From the NCBI GenBank assembly GCA_020536535.1, contig JAHLWZ010000733.1, positions 1-64,000 on the forward strand: a stretch of DNA of 64,000 bases, read 5' to 3'. Shown here one piece after another: positions 10,201 to 23,696 of the stretch. Numbering within the stretch: the stretch's first letter is position 1; each line of letters begins with the position of its first letter. The translations under genes were made by a program, and so were the position numbers. Source of the stretch: Pelomyxa schiedti. Its lineage: Eukaryota > Evosea > Pelobiontida > Pelomyxidae. Below the pieces are notes generated by a model. That model was not told the origin of the DNA and did not search any database. It saw only the letters and a program-made list of their open reading frames with translations.

Positions 10201-13200
10201 GAGTCCGGTGCTATCGACGACATCGTGATTAATGTTACGATTTAAAAGAAGTCGGCATAATTTCTCATGATGGTTAATAACAGCATAGTGGAGTGCTACA
10301 CATCCATAAGTTGGAGTTAGGTAGTAAACAAACCATTTTTTCCAGTGTTATCTAGAGTATCTAGAGGAATCTTCTTTTCAGTAATTTGTTCCATTAACGT
10401 ATCTTCCCATCCGGTAACATTTGGGCTTTGACACAAACTGTGGTACAGTGTTTGATTGGACTCTTTGGCATAGATGGAATCATCCTTTGTTTCTTTCAAC
10501 TGTAAAAGTATTAAACGCCATCATTTTTTACAGAACTTAGTTCCCTTACCTTACGGAGAAGCGTGTGGGCTTGTTGGCATTTTCCCAGGCGAAGAACATC
10601 ATGAATGGCTTGGAATAGGGAAAATCCCGCGTCAAGTAGAACGTAGGCAACACCCTGCCAATCATTGCTTGCAACAAACTTGAAGATGGAGTGTGTTGTT
10701 TTGCTGTCCTTAACATATTCCCCCACTGGGAATTTGCTTCCTTCCTTTACTTCCTTCTCTGTAACAAAGTGTCCCGTCACCGCCACAAGAGGAACTGTTG
10801 GTTTTGCACCCCTTTGAAGGAGCGCAATAGAGAAGTCAGGAAACTTGCTCAAGAGACCAATTGCCAATGGGCTAAAACAGGGGTAAATGGGAAGGTTTAT
10901 ATGAAAAAATGAAGTACGTGTTGCCATCCTCATCAGGGCGTACCAAATCAGCACCCCTTCAGGTATGATTTGAATAAGAGTTTGAGTGGAAGAGCACATA
11001 CCTCTGTATAAGAGTGTGTGCACAAATCGTGGCACCTCTTTGCGATGCGTAGTGCAGAGGAGTACGGCCAAACTTATCCACCACATCAAGCAAAATACCA
11101 TCAAGGGTACACATATTCGCAAGCTCCTCAATTGGATCCATTCTGTAAGCGGTTTATTCAACAAAATGAGCTAAGTACAACAAACTTGCTGCCGTCAAGG
11201 TGGTTCCCCGCTTTTACAAACACGTAGTGTACGGCTGTGCGCCTGTAAATGGTGAGAAGAAAAGTGAAGGAAGTATTGCTAACCCCAAGGAATCAAGTGC
11301 ATTTACATCGGCTCCTTGCTTCACCAACAACTCCTAAAAAAAAAAAAAGGTTACCACAGGGGTTATGTGGAAAAAGAACCTCAATGTAAAATGATGTGTC
11401 AGAAGGCGTGCTCGCATTTACAGCATAGTGCAGTGCGGTCCTATCCCTGGGACCCGTTTGTTTTGGGTCAGCACCTGCCAGGAGAAGCATCTTGGCAACA
11501 TCTGTGCACCGTTTCTTTGCCAGTTTGTGGAGCCTTTGAATTGAAAAAAAGAAGAGAAAATAAATCAAAATAGAAATAAATAAAAAAAAAGAGAATTGAA
11601 TACGGTGCGATTTTGTCTTTGTTTGCTATGTTTGGGTTAGCCCCAGAGTCTAAAAGCAACTGTATAACTTGACTGTGCAACGAAGAGGCAAGCTGGAAAA
11701 GACTTTGCTTTCTTAGTAAGGCACTTAGTATTGCAGACATACGCCGTTTCACCGTCACTGTCTTGAGAATTCAACATCTTTACCAGACTATCTTGCGGAC
11801 AAAGAGAAATCATCTTCTGCACAACGTCAAGGAGCCCCATATTTGCAGCAACCATGAGAGGAGTTTTGCCGGTAGAATCACCTTGCCTACGGTGAAAATA
11901 CATAAAGAAGCTCAACACACATACAAAGGAAAAGGGGTGCCCCTGCATCAAGAAGTGCATGGACAATTGTATAAGGCTTTGGCTCAGAATTCAAAGCACA
12001 CATCAAAGGGCTAGCACAATTCAGTTAAGGACAAATTGAGGGAATAAGTACGTTTGCTTATTTCTGATTCCTTGGGCAGTTTGATTAATTTTGTGTGCAA
12101 TAAGCCATTGGACTATCTCCTGGGTGAGGGGCTGAAGAAAATTAGAAGAATGGAAAAAGGAGTGGGTCCCTACAGTCCTCCCGTGAATAACAACAAAGTG
12201 TAGACCACAATAGGTTCCATTAGCACTGTACTTGTCTTCCTCTTTCTACAAGGTGTAAGAACCTATTAGGGTTGATGTTGGGCACAATACCATAGGGAGT
12301 GGTGGTGGTGGCTACAGGAGAAAAAAGTTAGATAAGAAATAAACGAAAGGGGAAAAAGGAATACAGGAGAAAGAGTCGCAGAAGCAACGGGAGTCTGCTT
12401 AAGAAAAGCCATGTAAGAAAGTGTGAGGAAGGGGGTGGGAAGATACTCCTTCCACAATTGGAGGGGGCTGACGGTATTTCCAGAGCTGTTGTACTGTTTG
12501 ATTTATTGTGTCAGGAGTACAGTAGACGTCAAATATTATCTTGACTCTGCCTCAATTAGATCTAGTGGTATAACAAATCACATGCCTCTTAACCAGTTTG
12601 CCCCATTCTTGCTCCATCTTTTCTTTTAATTGTTCCGGGGAGAGCGATCGTGTAACTGCTGGGCGAAGGGAGGGTGCCAGTTTTGCTACATTCTGAAGAA
12701 GAAGCAAAAATGGTGTCAATCCCTCTTCATCAACTTGTTGAAGTAGTGTAGATACTGAAGCCTTTCTGTAGGGTACTTTACAAAAAGAACGGGGGGGGTG
12801 GGGGGGAAGAGCAAACTCAGCAACAAGGTGAACAAGTTCATCCACGTCTTGTTCACACACCATGTCCGCTAGTTGATGTAGAATGTTTCGTTTTTCAGGA
12901 AAAGCGATATCTACATGAGCTCCAGACTCAATAAGAAGACTGTTTGAGTTTTGTAAGAATGAAATACAGCTCATGTTCATCAGACCAAATAAGTTTTTTG
13001 TTTCCTCGTTGGCATGCAAAACTTAATGCTGTTTCCCCATTTTTATTTACTGCATTCACTTGTGCTCCGCCTTTGAGAAGGGCAGAGGCAATCTATTGGA
13101 AGATTAAACCATTTCACTGTTGTAAGTTGGCTATACCAGTACACAGAAATCGGGAGGTGGTTCAGTGCTTTTAGAACTTGAAGTTGCTTCTGTGAGAGGC

Positions 13201-16200
13201 GCACTTGATGAGGGTGCACTCGATGAAGGTGCGCTCAATGAAGGCATGAGAAGCGTTGGAATGGGGACCGGATGCATAATTGCGCTTGAAGCTGTTTCAA
13301 GAGTTGCACAAGGTGATGATGTCTGAAGCTGAGAGAGATTAAGAAGGGAGCTCAGATCAGTAAGTGCTGTTGGGGAAGCGGAGAACGGAGGGGGAGTTAA
13401 AGAAGGTAGTTGAGGTAAAGAAGGAAGTTGAGCCAATAAGCTGGTGAGGTGCAGAGAAGGTTGCTGAGTGGGTACAGCACAGTGTAGTTCTTGGGTAAAT
13501 GGTGTTATGCCTTCGGAACTCTCGTGCATGGCTTGATCTTCGTGCTCACCATCTTCATTTTCTTCATCTTCGTTTTCTGAGTCCACACTTCCTTCATCGT
13601 CATCGTCATCGTCATCACTGTGAACAAACCGCTTTCTCTTGCAAATTTTTTTCCTGCCAAAGCTGCGTAAACCAGACAATGGGGTGGATGAAAATGGAGA
13701 ATCATCCACCTCTTTCTCTTCCTTTTTGGGGACAAATTGGGAAAGGTAGTGCAAGGGTGTGTTGCTGTTTTTTTTTTTTTTTTTTGGTTGTTTAAGAAGG
13801 GGAGAGAGGAATTAGTAAAACAAGGTGGAACAAGATGATTACTCGTCTTTGTCAGCCCGGTTGACATCAGCTGCTTTTTTAGACAACAAAAACTCGATCT
13901 GTGTCAGTGACATGGCACAAGGAGTTTCGGCTGCATGGGAAATCAGGGTTCTACCGGAGTCGTCAGGAAGGTTTACATCAACTTCTGTAAAGTTTTATTA
14001 GAAAGTCGTACAAGTTGAAGTAACGTAACTGTCATTATTCAGCATCTCGTTAGCGCATGCCATGTGACCTTTAAGCATTGCTATGGAGAAAGGGGTTACT
14101 ACCCACTCGTTGGCAACAGAAAGGGCTGCTCCTGCTTCTATCAGGAGATTGAGGCATTGCAGCCATCCATAAGCTGGCTCAAAATGAGGGCAATGCCAAG
14201 AGGAAATAGAATACCAGCAGCATAGTGGCAAACACTGTTCTTTGAAGAATCGACAGCATCCACGTTAGCTCCCTTTTTCAGTAGATAGCTGGCAACATCA
14301 ACATGACCGTTCTTTACAGCGTGCATTAGGGGTCTGGCTTAAAATCAGGTCGTGGGAGGTCAAATAAAGAGACACACGTCTTTTTAACACCATCACGAGC
14401 ATCAAGGGCAACCCCTCCTTTCAGAAAGGCTTTGATGCATCCAAGGTACCTACGGTGTACAAGTCAGAGCAAAAATCTTACCGAGTCAAGTTCTACCCTT
14501 TAGCAGCAGCAATACTGATTGGAAGTTGCTTGTTAGAATTCAGAACCTGAGCTTTTGCCCCTGCTTCCAGTAACAGTTTGATAACAGTAGGATGATTACC
14601 GATAGCGGCATGATGTAAAGCTGTAAAAGTAAGTTCAGAGAAAAGTATGGGTGTTTGGCAAACCAGTATTGCCCCCACGGTCTCGCAAGTCAAGACTATT
14701 TGCCATGGGTTTCCGCTTCGTAACGGGTAGTTTCTTAGCACCCCTACCAAGAGCTTTTTTTGGTTTTGGTTTTCCCTCCCCATCTGAACAATGTTAGCAG
14801 AAAAAATTAAGCAGAAATAATCGCAAACCACTGTCTTCCATATTCCCATCACTCAGATCCCCATCTGCTTCAACTTGTGAGGCAGGCATCATTATTGATG
14901 GGAAAGTGGGGGGAACTATCGATGCGGGGGTAAGCAGTGTAGGTGCTGAAGCTGCAGTAGGGAGAGTGAGGGACGTTGGGAATGACAGTGACGGAAGTGC
15001 GGGTGCTGTGAGGAGTGTCTGGGGTGTCAGAGACGTTGGGAAGGAGGGGGGAGTTAGTAGAGGAAGTGCAAGAGATGCTGCAGCTGTTGATGGAGTTTCC
15101 ATTCCTGGCACCGGTAGTATAGCTGGGAGGGACTCAGACCCTGGGACAGGTGGCAGTAAAACATCTGCTTGTGCGGCAAGGTTTTCTTTTTCGATTTTTT
15201 CACGTAGTTCCTGTTTGTTTTTCTAAGTCTAGAACGGGGAGGAGAAATCCAAACTTTCTGAGCCTTGATAAGAAGTTCGACATTTTTCTCTCTTCCGTAA
15301 CGGGCAGCAAGCATCAAAGCTGTAATCTTGGCGTTGTCTGTCTCCAAACAATTGGCATCATGGGAAAGAAGGTATTCAAGTGGACCTGTGAAGAGGTTAT
15401 GGAGGAAGTGGGTCACATGGCCAAAGTCTACCAGTGCCATCACAGCCAGCTGCATAGTGGATCAGTTTCCTTCCTCTGTTGTCAACAACGTTTCCTGCTG
15501 GAAGGGCAGTTTTGAGAGTGCGAATATACTGGGAAATGGTTAAAGTGGAAACGGAGGCAGGGAAAAACCTTGGGGTTGGGATTTATTGCAGCACAATGAA
15601 GAGGTGTCACTGCATGGTTTTCAATAGGTTTCTTTGTGATTGACGGAATTCGCGGGACGACTAATTCTTCATTGTTGTATGCCAGAACCTAGGAGTGTTT
15701 AGAGAAACAACCTACATCAGGATAGAAACATTTTTATGCAGCTCGTTAAACCCCCAGCCACCACGAGACTGCATTTTCTCGATTAAGAAGGCTGCTAGTT
15801 CTCTGTTTCCTATTTGTAATGTGGGTTGTTGTTGCAAAGAGTTGTTAAGGAAAACTGAGCACCTGCTTCAATTGCGTAGACTATGTTATTAGGGAGGTAC
15901 TCCGCGAACTCGGAATGTTTAACAAGAAGAACCTCAATGACTTCCTTTATTTGGCGAATGAAGACAATGGTAAGGGAGTGCGTTAGTGCTGTGCCAAACA
16001 GGTAAGAAAAAACACACTTTCGAGATTCCTGGTGTTTGTAGGACCCAGGCCACAAATTCTCCAGTAGTTTCTTCATCATCGTAATCATCCAAATCGCATG
16101 CAAATGCATTGTTTCCTTCTTTGCCTTTGCGGCTGCAAGTGAGTTTCCTCACTGCGTGCCCGTAAGTGTATCTGGTAGTGTTAAGAGACCATTGTTTACA

Positions 16201-18453
16201 GTCTTAGTGATTCAAAAACCGCTACTATTACTACTATCACTCAAAACATGGAGGAAAAACCGACATGGAGTATGATCCGGTTTTTTGCACCACCAAATTG
16301 CATGGTGGTCGGGAAACACGGTCGATAGTTCGCTCTTTGGAACGATCAAGCAAAAGGCTATTTTTACAATCAGTCCAAAAAAAAAAGAATTAAAAGCAAC
16401 TTCAAGGCTTCAAGATTTCCTTGGAGAACAGCATAATGTAGAGGGGTGAGATCAACATCAGCACTCCGCTTTTCGTCTAGGGAAAAAACATTTTTATTTT
16501 CCTAAAAGGAGGTAAGCTTGACTGAAGAAGGCAAGGGATGAGGCCAACCACACAAGACTTCAAAAGGGGTATATCATTGGTAATAATGCTGCGAGACACT
16601 TCCCTTCCTGTGCAAAACACACAGCAACTTGTGTCTATTTTACATTCCTTTCGGTCAAAATACCAATTCTCATTGATAACTATACAAAGCAAAGGTAAGT
16701 GACACCACTTCCTCAAGGCTTACCTTTCATGTCAGGGCGTGGGGTTGGGGCATTTTTCCTTGGTTTGGTTGTTCCTACTGCTCTTCGTTTACGAGAAGGT
16801 TTGGTTAAGTCGGAAGCCGGTTGGCGTTTTCGTGGAGCACGTGGAGCTCTAGGTTTTTTGGGTGCTTTTGGTTTCTTTGCCACGGAAACTCGAGTGGCCC
16901 TCTTCTTTCGGATGGCTACATGTGTCAATTAAAATAATCAAGTTACGAATCACACCTGGTTTTTTTTTTGGTTCTACAACAGAAAGTATGTCGTCATCAT
17001 TAGAGGAGCCATCATCACTTTCTGGTTCACTCCCAGGTTCAGAAACGTCAGAGGAAACACTCTGCTTTTTGGGGGCCTATGCTTCATGAATAAAGAGTAG
17101 AACCTGACGTCCCTACTTTCTGCCTTTTTTTTGAGTCCTTAGTGTCATCCTTTTCCATATCGGCAAACAGAATTTGTTGGATCAAATGTCGCTCAGAAGG
17201 TGGCAAAGTAAAATACACTTTGACTTTTTTAGAACGAGGGAGTTTGCAGACGTGCTTTTGTAATTTAATAGGTCTTATGAATGCGCCCGCCTATGTTAGG
17301 GTAAGGGAAGAAAAGCAGCAAATGAAACAAACATTGATCTCATCATCTGTTCCTTTCACATAAACTCCATCACCTTCATCTTTTTCAAACCACATGACCT
17401 GATAATGTGACTCTTCATTCTGAAGGACACCTTATACCTTAATTTTGTCAGAGTCTTGTTTCAGTGGTTCCTTGAGTTTGGCAACATAGTAAAGACCAGG
17501 TTCAGGTGCTCGTACAGCAATCACAGTGTTAGTTTGGCATTCAAACGTAGCCCACTTGGTAAGTAAGTGAAAGAATTATTGATAAGGGAACTAACATCCT
17601 GCTCAGATAACATAAGAGTACGAGACTCCCTGGTACAACCTTTTCCGTACTTGGCAAGTAAGGGTTCATCATCCTCAGAACCGTCACCTTCATCGTCACT
17701 CCCGCCGTCGCCACTCTCTCCACCACTTTCCATTTCCGTAGTTTGCTTGGAGCTCTTGTCAGGCTCACTACTGTCCTTCTCCGTTTCTTGTGGGCTAAGT
17801 TCTCCTTCCTTGCCTTGAGCAATGTTTAGTGGTTCTTTGGGTGCCACATCAACACTGAGTGGCAAAGCCGTCGGAACAGTAGGAAGAGTGGGGGTTTTAG
17901 AGGCCGCTGCACCAGTCTTAGCTGTGCTCTCCTCCGTCATTTCAGCCTCAGCTGGCTTCTCACCACCTTCGTCCTCCCCCTCTTCACTGCCACTGTCCTC
18001 AGAGTCCTTGGCAACCTTTTTCGCCACACGTTTGGGAGCCACTTTCCCCGATTTACTTTTCGGAGCTGCCGATTCCGAGACTTTCGGCGCCGCCGAGGGC
18101 GTGGTAGTTGCAGCCGCAGCCGCACTTGTACTAGTCGTCGAAGCTGAACTGCCAGTAGCGGAACTAGTAATGACGGGCTTAGGGATCACTTTTGCAGTAG
18201 TCATCTTGGGGACTTTCGCCTGTGCAGGTACGATCTTGCCGCCCAAAATCTTTTTTGCTGGAGGAGTCTTTTTCTTTGGTTTCGGCGACCCTTCGCTATC
18301 GCTTCCGCCTTCGCCTTCGCTGCCGTCTTCGCTTTTCTCGTTTTCACTTTCGCTTTTTTCTTCCTCTTCCTCGCTCTTTTCTTCTTCCACCACACTGTCT
18401 TTCTTCTTACGTTTCTCCGCGGCCTTGGGCGCTACTCTCTTCGGTCTCGGCAT
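7222..18453 (-). CDS. giant ankyrin-repeat/WGR/PARP poly(ADP-ribose) polymerase
   Basis: Start ATG at 18453, stop at 7222-7224, with roughly 30 short introns. Order: a Lys/Ser/Glu-rich N-terminus (18453-17600); a segment with a Tudor-like look (17560-17330); basic linkers (17200-16720); many ankyrin repeats (about 16480-9500, for example [14 protein letters not shown]); a WGR domain (about 9110-8650, WNRWGRVGD); the helical PARP regulatory domain (8700-8170); and the ADP-ribosyltransferase domain (8168-7222). Catalytic exons: 8076-8168, 7903-8031, 7629-7854, 7457-7560, 7332-7361, 7222-7275. The H-Y-E triad is intact: His in LLLWHGSS (across an intron), Tyr in GKGIYFADM, Glu in CEYIVYD. Acidic and Pro/Leu/Ser-rich inserts interrupt the ankyrins at about 13150-13680 and 14880-15110. 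The architecture resembles nematode PME-5-type tankyrase-like PARPs; likely nuclear. Confidence 0.88.
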
Positions 18454-18704
18454 CGGTGCGCAGTAGATCTCCTCTTTGTTGTTTTGCTTTGCTTTTTGAT
18501 TTTTTTTTGGTTTTTTTTTCCTTTATTTTTGGTTTTTTGTCTACAATCTACTGCGTTAATGCGATTCTGCGGGCAATTTTTGTGTCCGTTTATTTTTAGG
18601 AAAACGGCCGGTCAAAAATAAACCCTTGGTGTAAGCTAAAAAAACAAATGACTCCTGAAGGGGTGGACTCTTACAGTTCCTCATCATGAAATTCACAATT
18701 GTTG

Positions 18705-21700
18705 TTAGGGGTAGGTTTTTCTTGTGGGTGATAGGCGTGCTGTTTTGGCTTGCTCTTCACATTCAGGTTTGATTTGAGTGTTTGTAGCATCAGGTGTGCT
18801 GTGTTGTTGTTGTGGTGGTGTGGGGTTGTTGTGTGATGAGGGTGACACAATTGTATCCCCTACTGTGTTGTTCATTATGTTGGAATTTGTTGTAGGACTG
18901 TTGTTGTGATTTGTGGGAGGGTCATTTGGGGTTGTTGTGGTGTTGGAATTTGTTGTTGGAGGTCCGGATGTTGAAGTGGAACAATCTGTTGGTCCAACCA
19001 CAACACTGATTGTTCCTTGTGACAACAAGTCAACTCCTAGGGCATTGGGGTACTGGGGGACAGTATTTGCGAGGTACATCGCGAGAACGGTGAATACTTT
19101 CTCAGAGACTGAGGAAACGCGTTGCTGTGTTATGATTGGGGATGTGAGTGGTATGGCGACACTGAGAGTGAGTGAAACGGTTCCGTGATTATCGGGGGTA
19201 TCTAAAAAAACAGAGTTAGAGACAAACATAAAGTGAGGAGGTGGATATGTACCTGGGGCAAAATATCTCGATTTCACATTTTCTACAAACGGTATGCTCT
19301 TGATGAAAGGGCTTATGGACAAAAACAACAGAGACCACTGCTTCTCGGTCAGTGCAACCTTCAGCCATCTCACAACTTCACTGACGCCATCCAAAGGCTT
19401 TGTTGGTGTGGGTGTGGCTTGCAACGAGGCTGAGTCAATTTGGTTGTCCCGGATTTCCGAGGGTGGGGATGTGTCTGGTTCTTTCGATTTGCCTTTTTCA
19501 TGCTCCATCTTCTGTAGATTGGCTGCAAGAATTCGGATTTCAGAACCCATCACTGAAAAATCTCTTGCGGCTTGGGCTATGGAAGAGAGGTGACTAGGAA
19601 CTAGAATGTGAGTAGAACCACCTGAATCGCTGGAATTGCTAGTTGGAGAAGGTGGAGTGGCAGGCTTTTGAGGTTGTGTGTCCGTAGGGGAATTGGGAAA
19701 CCCAGACATTATATTTGGGGTTGTAAATGTAGGTGTGAGTGTGACTGTTTGATTTGAAGATACGGTATCAGGTATAGGGTTGAAAAGAGGTTTTTGGGAT
19801 TTGTTCCTATCAGTGCATGCACGTTTGGCAGAAGAATTGCTTGCTAAAAGGGAATGTGAGTGTTATTTGTAAAATAACCTATCCTTACGTTTTTTCCTAG
19901 CGCGCAATACAAATGTTGGAGAAACAATGTAGAGTTTGTGACTTAGCCTACATTCCATAACAAGTGTGGATTTCAAGTGGTCTCTTGATGAGGAGCAGTT
20001 GCTCCGGATAGTAAATTGATATTGTTCGGTTTTTCCATCAGGTGATAACATTTTGGGCAGGACACCAGTCACTGAAATAACGCTTTTCGAAGGGCAGCAG
20101 TTAGGGCATACCGCTGGCTCTGTAAAGCATAATTGAGCTTTGATTTTAAACTGAGGGTAGATTACCTTGGGGTTGCCCAACTTTTCTGCATTGCGCCATG
20201 AGACCGGCGTTTTTCACTTCCATCTCTGTGATATTAAGCATCTTTCTGTACTCAGTCCCAATGTCCAACTGCATCTGAATTCAGAATATCAACAAAAAAT
20301 GAAGCAGGTTTTCCTACAAACCCAGTAGGAGCCGTATTTATAAATCTTCACAGCAGAAAGGGATAATGTGGCTTTACACTCTCCCGGGGGGATAAGAGCA
20401 CTGATTATAGGTGGGGATACCGACGCCAACAGCGAAGACGGTAAAGCGAGATCAGAGGGATGCGGTTCTCTACCACGAGGGAGACGACTAGCAGTTTCAC
20501 CGGGTTGCATATGTTCATACTTCCACCGAAGTTGCCTTATCTGTTGCTGCTGCTGCTGGAGGGCTTGCTGTTGCTGTATAAGCAGTTGCTGTTGCTGCCA
20601 TTCTAGGAGTCCCTCACGAAGAAAATTGTTTGGCGGGGAGCAAGTGGCAGCCAATAGATTGCGCAGAGTCTGAACTGCACCTGCCACAGCTGAGCTCGTG
20701 GCCAGTGGGGGTACGAGACCAGGATGAGAAGGCTGAGTGTTGGATATTTCATTCCCATCACTTGGGCCGTCCTCAGAAGCACCCTCAACCTCGAATCGTT
20801 CGTTCCAGCCCCGCTTTGTGCGAGCGAACGTCCTGCCCCGCTTCACGTTGGAATCCATCTGAGGAGAAACGGGAGGAGAAGGCGACTCGCTCTTGGCAGC
20901 CCCACCGGATTGCAGCTGTGCAGAAGACCGTGAAGTCGTAACCCGTGGTGGAGAGTGAACCTGAACCTCGTGGCGAGTGAGAGACGTGCTTGCCTGCGAC
21001 GAAGAGTCAGCAGAGTCCGGGGATTGTTGGGCTCTCAGTGACCTCAGATAGTGTTCCAAGTCAGGCAATGATGAAGACCTCGTGGGTATGGCTAATCCCT
21101 GTTGCTGCTGCTGTTGCGGTTGCTGTTGTTGTTGTTGTGGCTGCTGCATAACGGGTGAAGTTGAATTATCTGCATGTTCAAACGACGTTGGTGAGGCTGC
21201 ACTACTGCGAGATGATATAGAAGTCTTGATATCTTTTGTCATATCTGAGGCAGCCATGGAAAGCAGAGAGAGAAGGGAATTGCCGCCACTATAGGTACCC
21301 ATAATTCCACTCCCTCCAATACCAGGAGATGCAGATAACAGGCTCAACATTGAAGGTGATGACCACAATGAACCATGTGATCCAGAATCTGCGCTGTTCC
21401 CATTGTTGGTGCTATTTCCAGATGAAGCAGAAACAATTCTCCCCTGCGATCCTCCCACAATTGTCCCGTTGCCGACAGTCTTTGCACTCGAGACAGCGTG
21501 ATTCGTGTTGTGCTCTGCATCCTGTTGTTGCTGTTGTTGTGGCGGCTGATGATGATGTTTGGTGTTGGCTAATCGGTGGTTATGGGTAGTTTTTGCTGGG
21601 AAGAGTAGCCTCGACGTGGGCGACGGCGACGTGTTGGAATTGTGGGACGCACCCATCACACGAGGCTGCTGAGTCTCTGGCTCCGCGTACTCGGAGTACT

Positions 21701-21881
21701 CGTCGCAGAATCCCGAGACATCCTCGGAGCAGTGCCCCCTGCGGCCGTAATTATGGGTGTGGTTGCGGTTGTGGGCCATCCGTGAGGTTTCACTACTGCA
21801 CGACGAAGAAGAAGAAGAGGTCGGCGGGCTGTCACTGGCCACCAGGCCTGGAAAGTGACAGCCGGGTTTCATGTAGGACAA
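18705..21881 (-). CDS. poly-Q/N-rich protein with a conserved Cys-containing core, possible transcription regulator
   Basis: Start ATG at 21881; the first exon runs to about 20327 and is low-complexity: poly-Ser, His/Gln runs near 21520 and 21100, and a Gln-rich helix near 20540. The next exons (20280-19890) hold the only ordered-looking part, with two CxxC-like Cys pairs (VCPNCC), then QYQFTIRSNCSSSRDHLKS and a basic end (FVLRARKK). The frame continues through 19850-19260 and, after an intron at about 19251-19202, to the stop at 18705, ending in Asn/Thr/Pro repeats. The FTIRSNCSS..S..F.L.ARKK pattern recalls immunoglobulin-fold DNA-binding domains, but I cannot assign a family. It lies 250 bp beyond the PARP start, same strand. 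Confidence 0.6.
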
Positions 21882-22668
21882 AAGGGAGGACAGTGCCAGT
21901 GTGTTTTGCTACACACGGTTGTCGTGGACTGTTGCTCAAAAAAAAAAAAAAAGAGGATAAAAAAACCCACCAATAGAAAAAGGGTACGTGTAAGAGGGAT
22001 GATGAAAGGGTTGAAAGCGGTTGGGTTGGTGAGTAAGGAAAAGGAGGGTTTTTAAGATGTCTGTCACTGATGGGAGTTGAGGGTACGAGCGATGTTGCGG
22101 AAGTGAGGCGAGAAGAAAAAGTTAGGCCTTTTTTTTAATTTTTTTGGTTTGTTCCTTTTTTTTCTTCCTCTTTGTTTGTTGCAACAACGGATAACTAAGC
22201 ATTCCGGTAATCGCGAGTCAAGAGGTTGTATCAATCAACCCAAAAAAAATGCAGAATCCTTAGATTTCTCCGTCGCGAATTCGAAAATAGAATGTACTGC
22301 CTGAAATTTGTACCACGGGAGGTTCACAAAACGCTAGTTCTGTACCTTCCACCCCTGTTCTGAGTAGATGGAAGGTGAAAAACTGACTGAACTTCGTCAG
22401 ATTTGTATCCGTACCGCTCTTCCTATTTTTGTCCGTATGGACATAGCGAAAAATTTTTCGCAAATGCATAGACCCACTTCTCAATTCTGGTGACTGGGGC
22501 TCTGATTTTGCTCTGTGTTCTTCCTCCCTGAGCTCTGTCTCCTTGTCTGCTTGTGTTTAGAGGAGGAGAATTGGGCTCTGGAAGGTCAAAATTTATGTGT
22601 GTACAATTACGCCTTTTGTTTATAACTTATAGACAGATTGGGCTACTTATGGGTGAAAAATGTCAATT
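21882..22668. other. intergenic region with one short minus-strand open frame
   Basis: Holds the A-run at 21939-21954, T-rich stretches near 22130-22180 and an open frame on the minus strand (about 22463-22260) whose product would end in a protein-like sequence (TFYFRIRDGEI). It has no recognisable domain and no clear splice partner. It could be a 5' exon of the Q-rich gene, a small gene or chance. Confidence 0.25.
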
Positions 22669-23696
22669 TAACCCAAAAGCTTCTTTTTGCTTTTGAATTG
22701 CCGGACCAAAGTCCTTAAAACTGTTCAAAACAACCTCTTCCAGCTCCTGTCAGTGTTGTAAGGAAACACATCACCCTTCCCCATAACATACAGTCGAGTC
22801 AGTTGCTTTGGTTATTTGGTCAAATGTAGGTTGCAACTCTGCAAGTAGCTTGGCATAGGAATCCAAGAAAAGCTTCGCAACAGCTTCAGTGTACTGTGTG
22901 CACATGGCAACCTTTTAAATGTTATCTTAGATGTAACGGGGGGCAACAAACATCATCCTCGGGTTCAGTAAAAACAGCAACCACAACATTGTCTATTCTT
23001 CGGGAAACGAGTCTGACAGGGGGACCAACCTTCTGACTGTTGACATCAGTGTCAATTGTAGAATTACAAATATTCTTACCCTATTGCGGTCAAAGAAAGA
23101 TTTAATGTGCAATGCAGAGCTTACCTCGAGCAGGCTTCTTCCCAGTCAAGACTGGTTTTTGAAGTAGAACTTGCTTGAAAGCTGTTAAACAATGTTACGG
23201 AAGATGAGGAAAAATTAAAAAATGAACACCTTGAGCACCCATTTCCCTTGCTAGTTTCTCGAAGTTAACAACCATTTTGCATACATTCGTCGGGCTGAAG
23301 TCCTCAATAGTAGTTGTACTTGGAGCCTGTGCAGAAGAAGAAGCTGTCCTTGTCTACACGTGCCGCTGTTAGTTTCATCACTTATCCACGTATTTACAAT
23401 TGCATTACTCGTATCACAATAATATATAGAAATATATCTCATAGTATTCTTACCAGCGTTGATGCAGTTACTGGTTTTAACAATGCCGCATTAGTCGCAG
23501 ATGTCGTGTGCTTTATATCATCCACAGGGCTGCCAACCACGCTGCTCGTGCTACTTGAAGCCGTCGTTGTACTGGTGGCACTAGTGGCAGTAGTTGAAAT
23601 GGTGTTTGAGGCAGATGCAGTTGGCAATGACGTGGCAGAACTGGAATTGGGCCCGTGGGAGGAGTAGGACCAGGGGAACCACACTCTGTCGTGCAT
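22669..23696 (-). CDS. unrecognised multi-exon protein
   Basis: The first in-frame ATG is at 23696 (MHDRVWFPWSYSSHG), but the frame stays open and protein-like upstream to about 23800, so a start exon may be missing. A Ser/Thr/Ala-rich linker (23640-23460) is followed after an intron by a segment near 23330-23235 (IEDFSPTNVCKMVVNFEKL), then FKQVLLQKPVLTGKKPAR, KVGPPVRLVSRRIDNVVVAV (about 23030-22950), CTQYTEAVAKLFLDSYAKLL (about 22910-22820) and the C-terminus GPAIQKQKEAFGLN with a stop at about 22669. The splice around 23120-23060 does not resolve cleanly in phase. I do not recognise the family; the C-terminal half looks helical. Confidence 0.5.
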
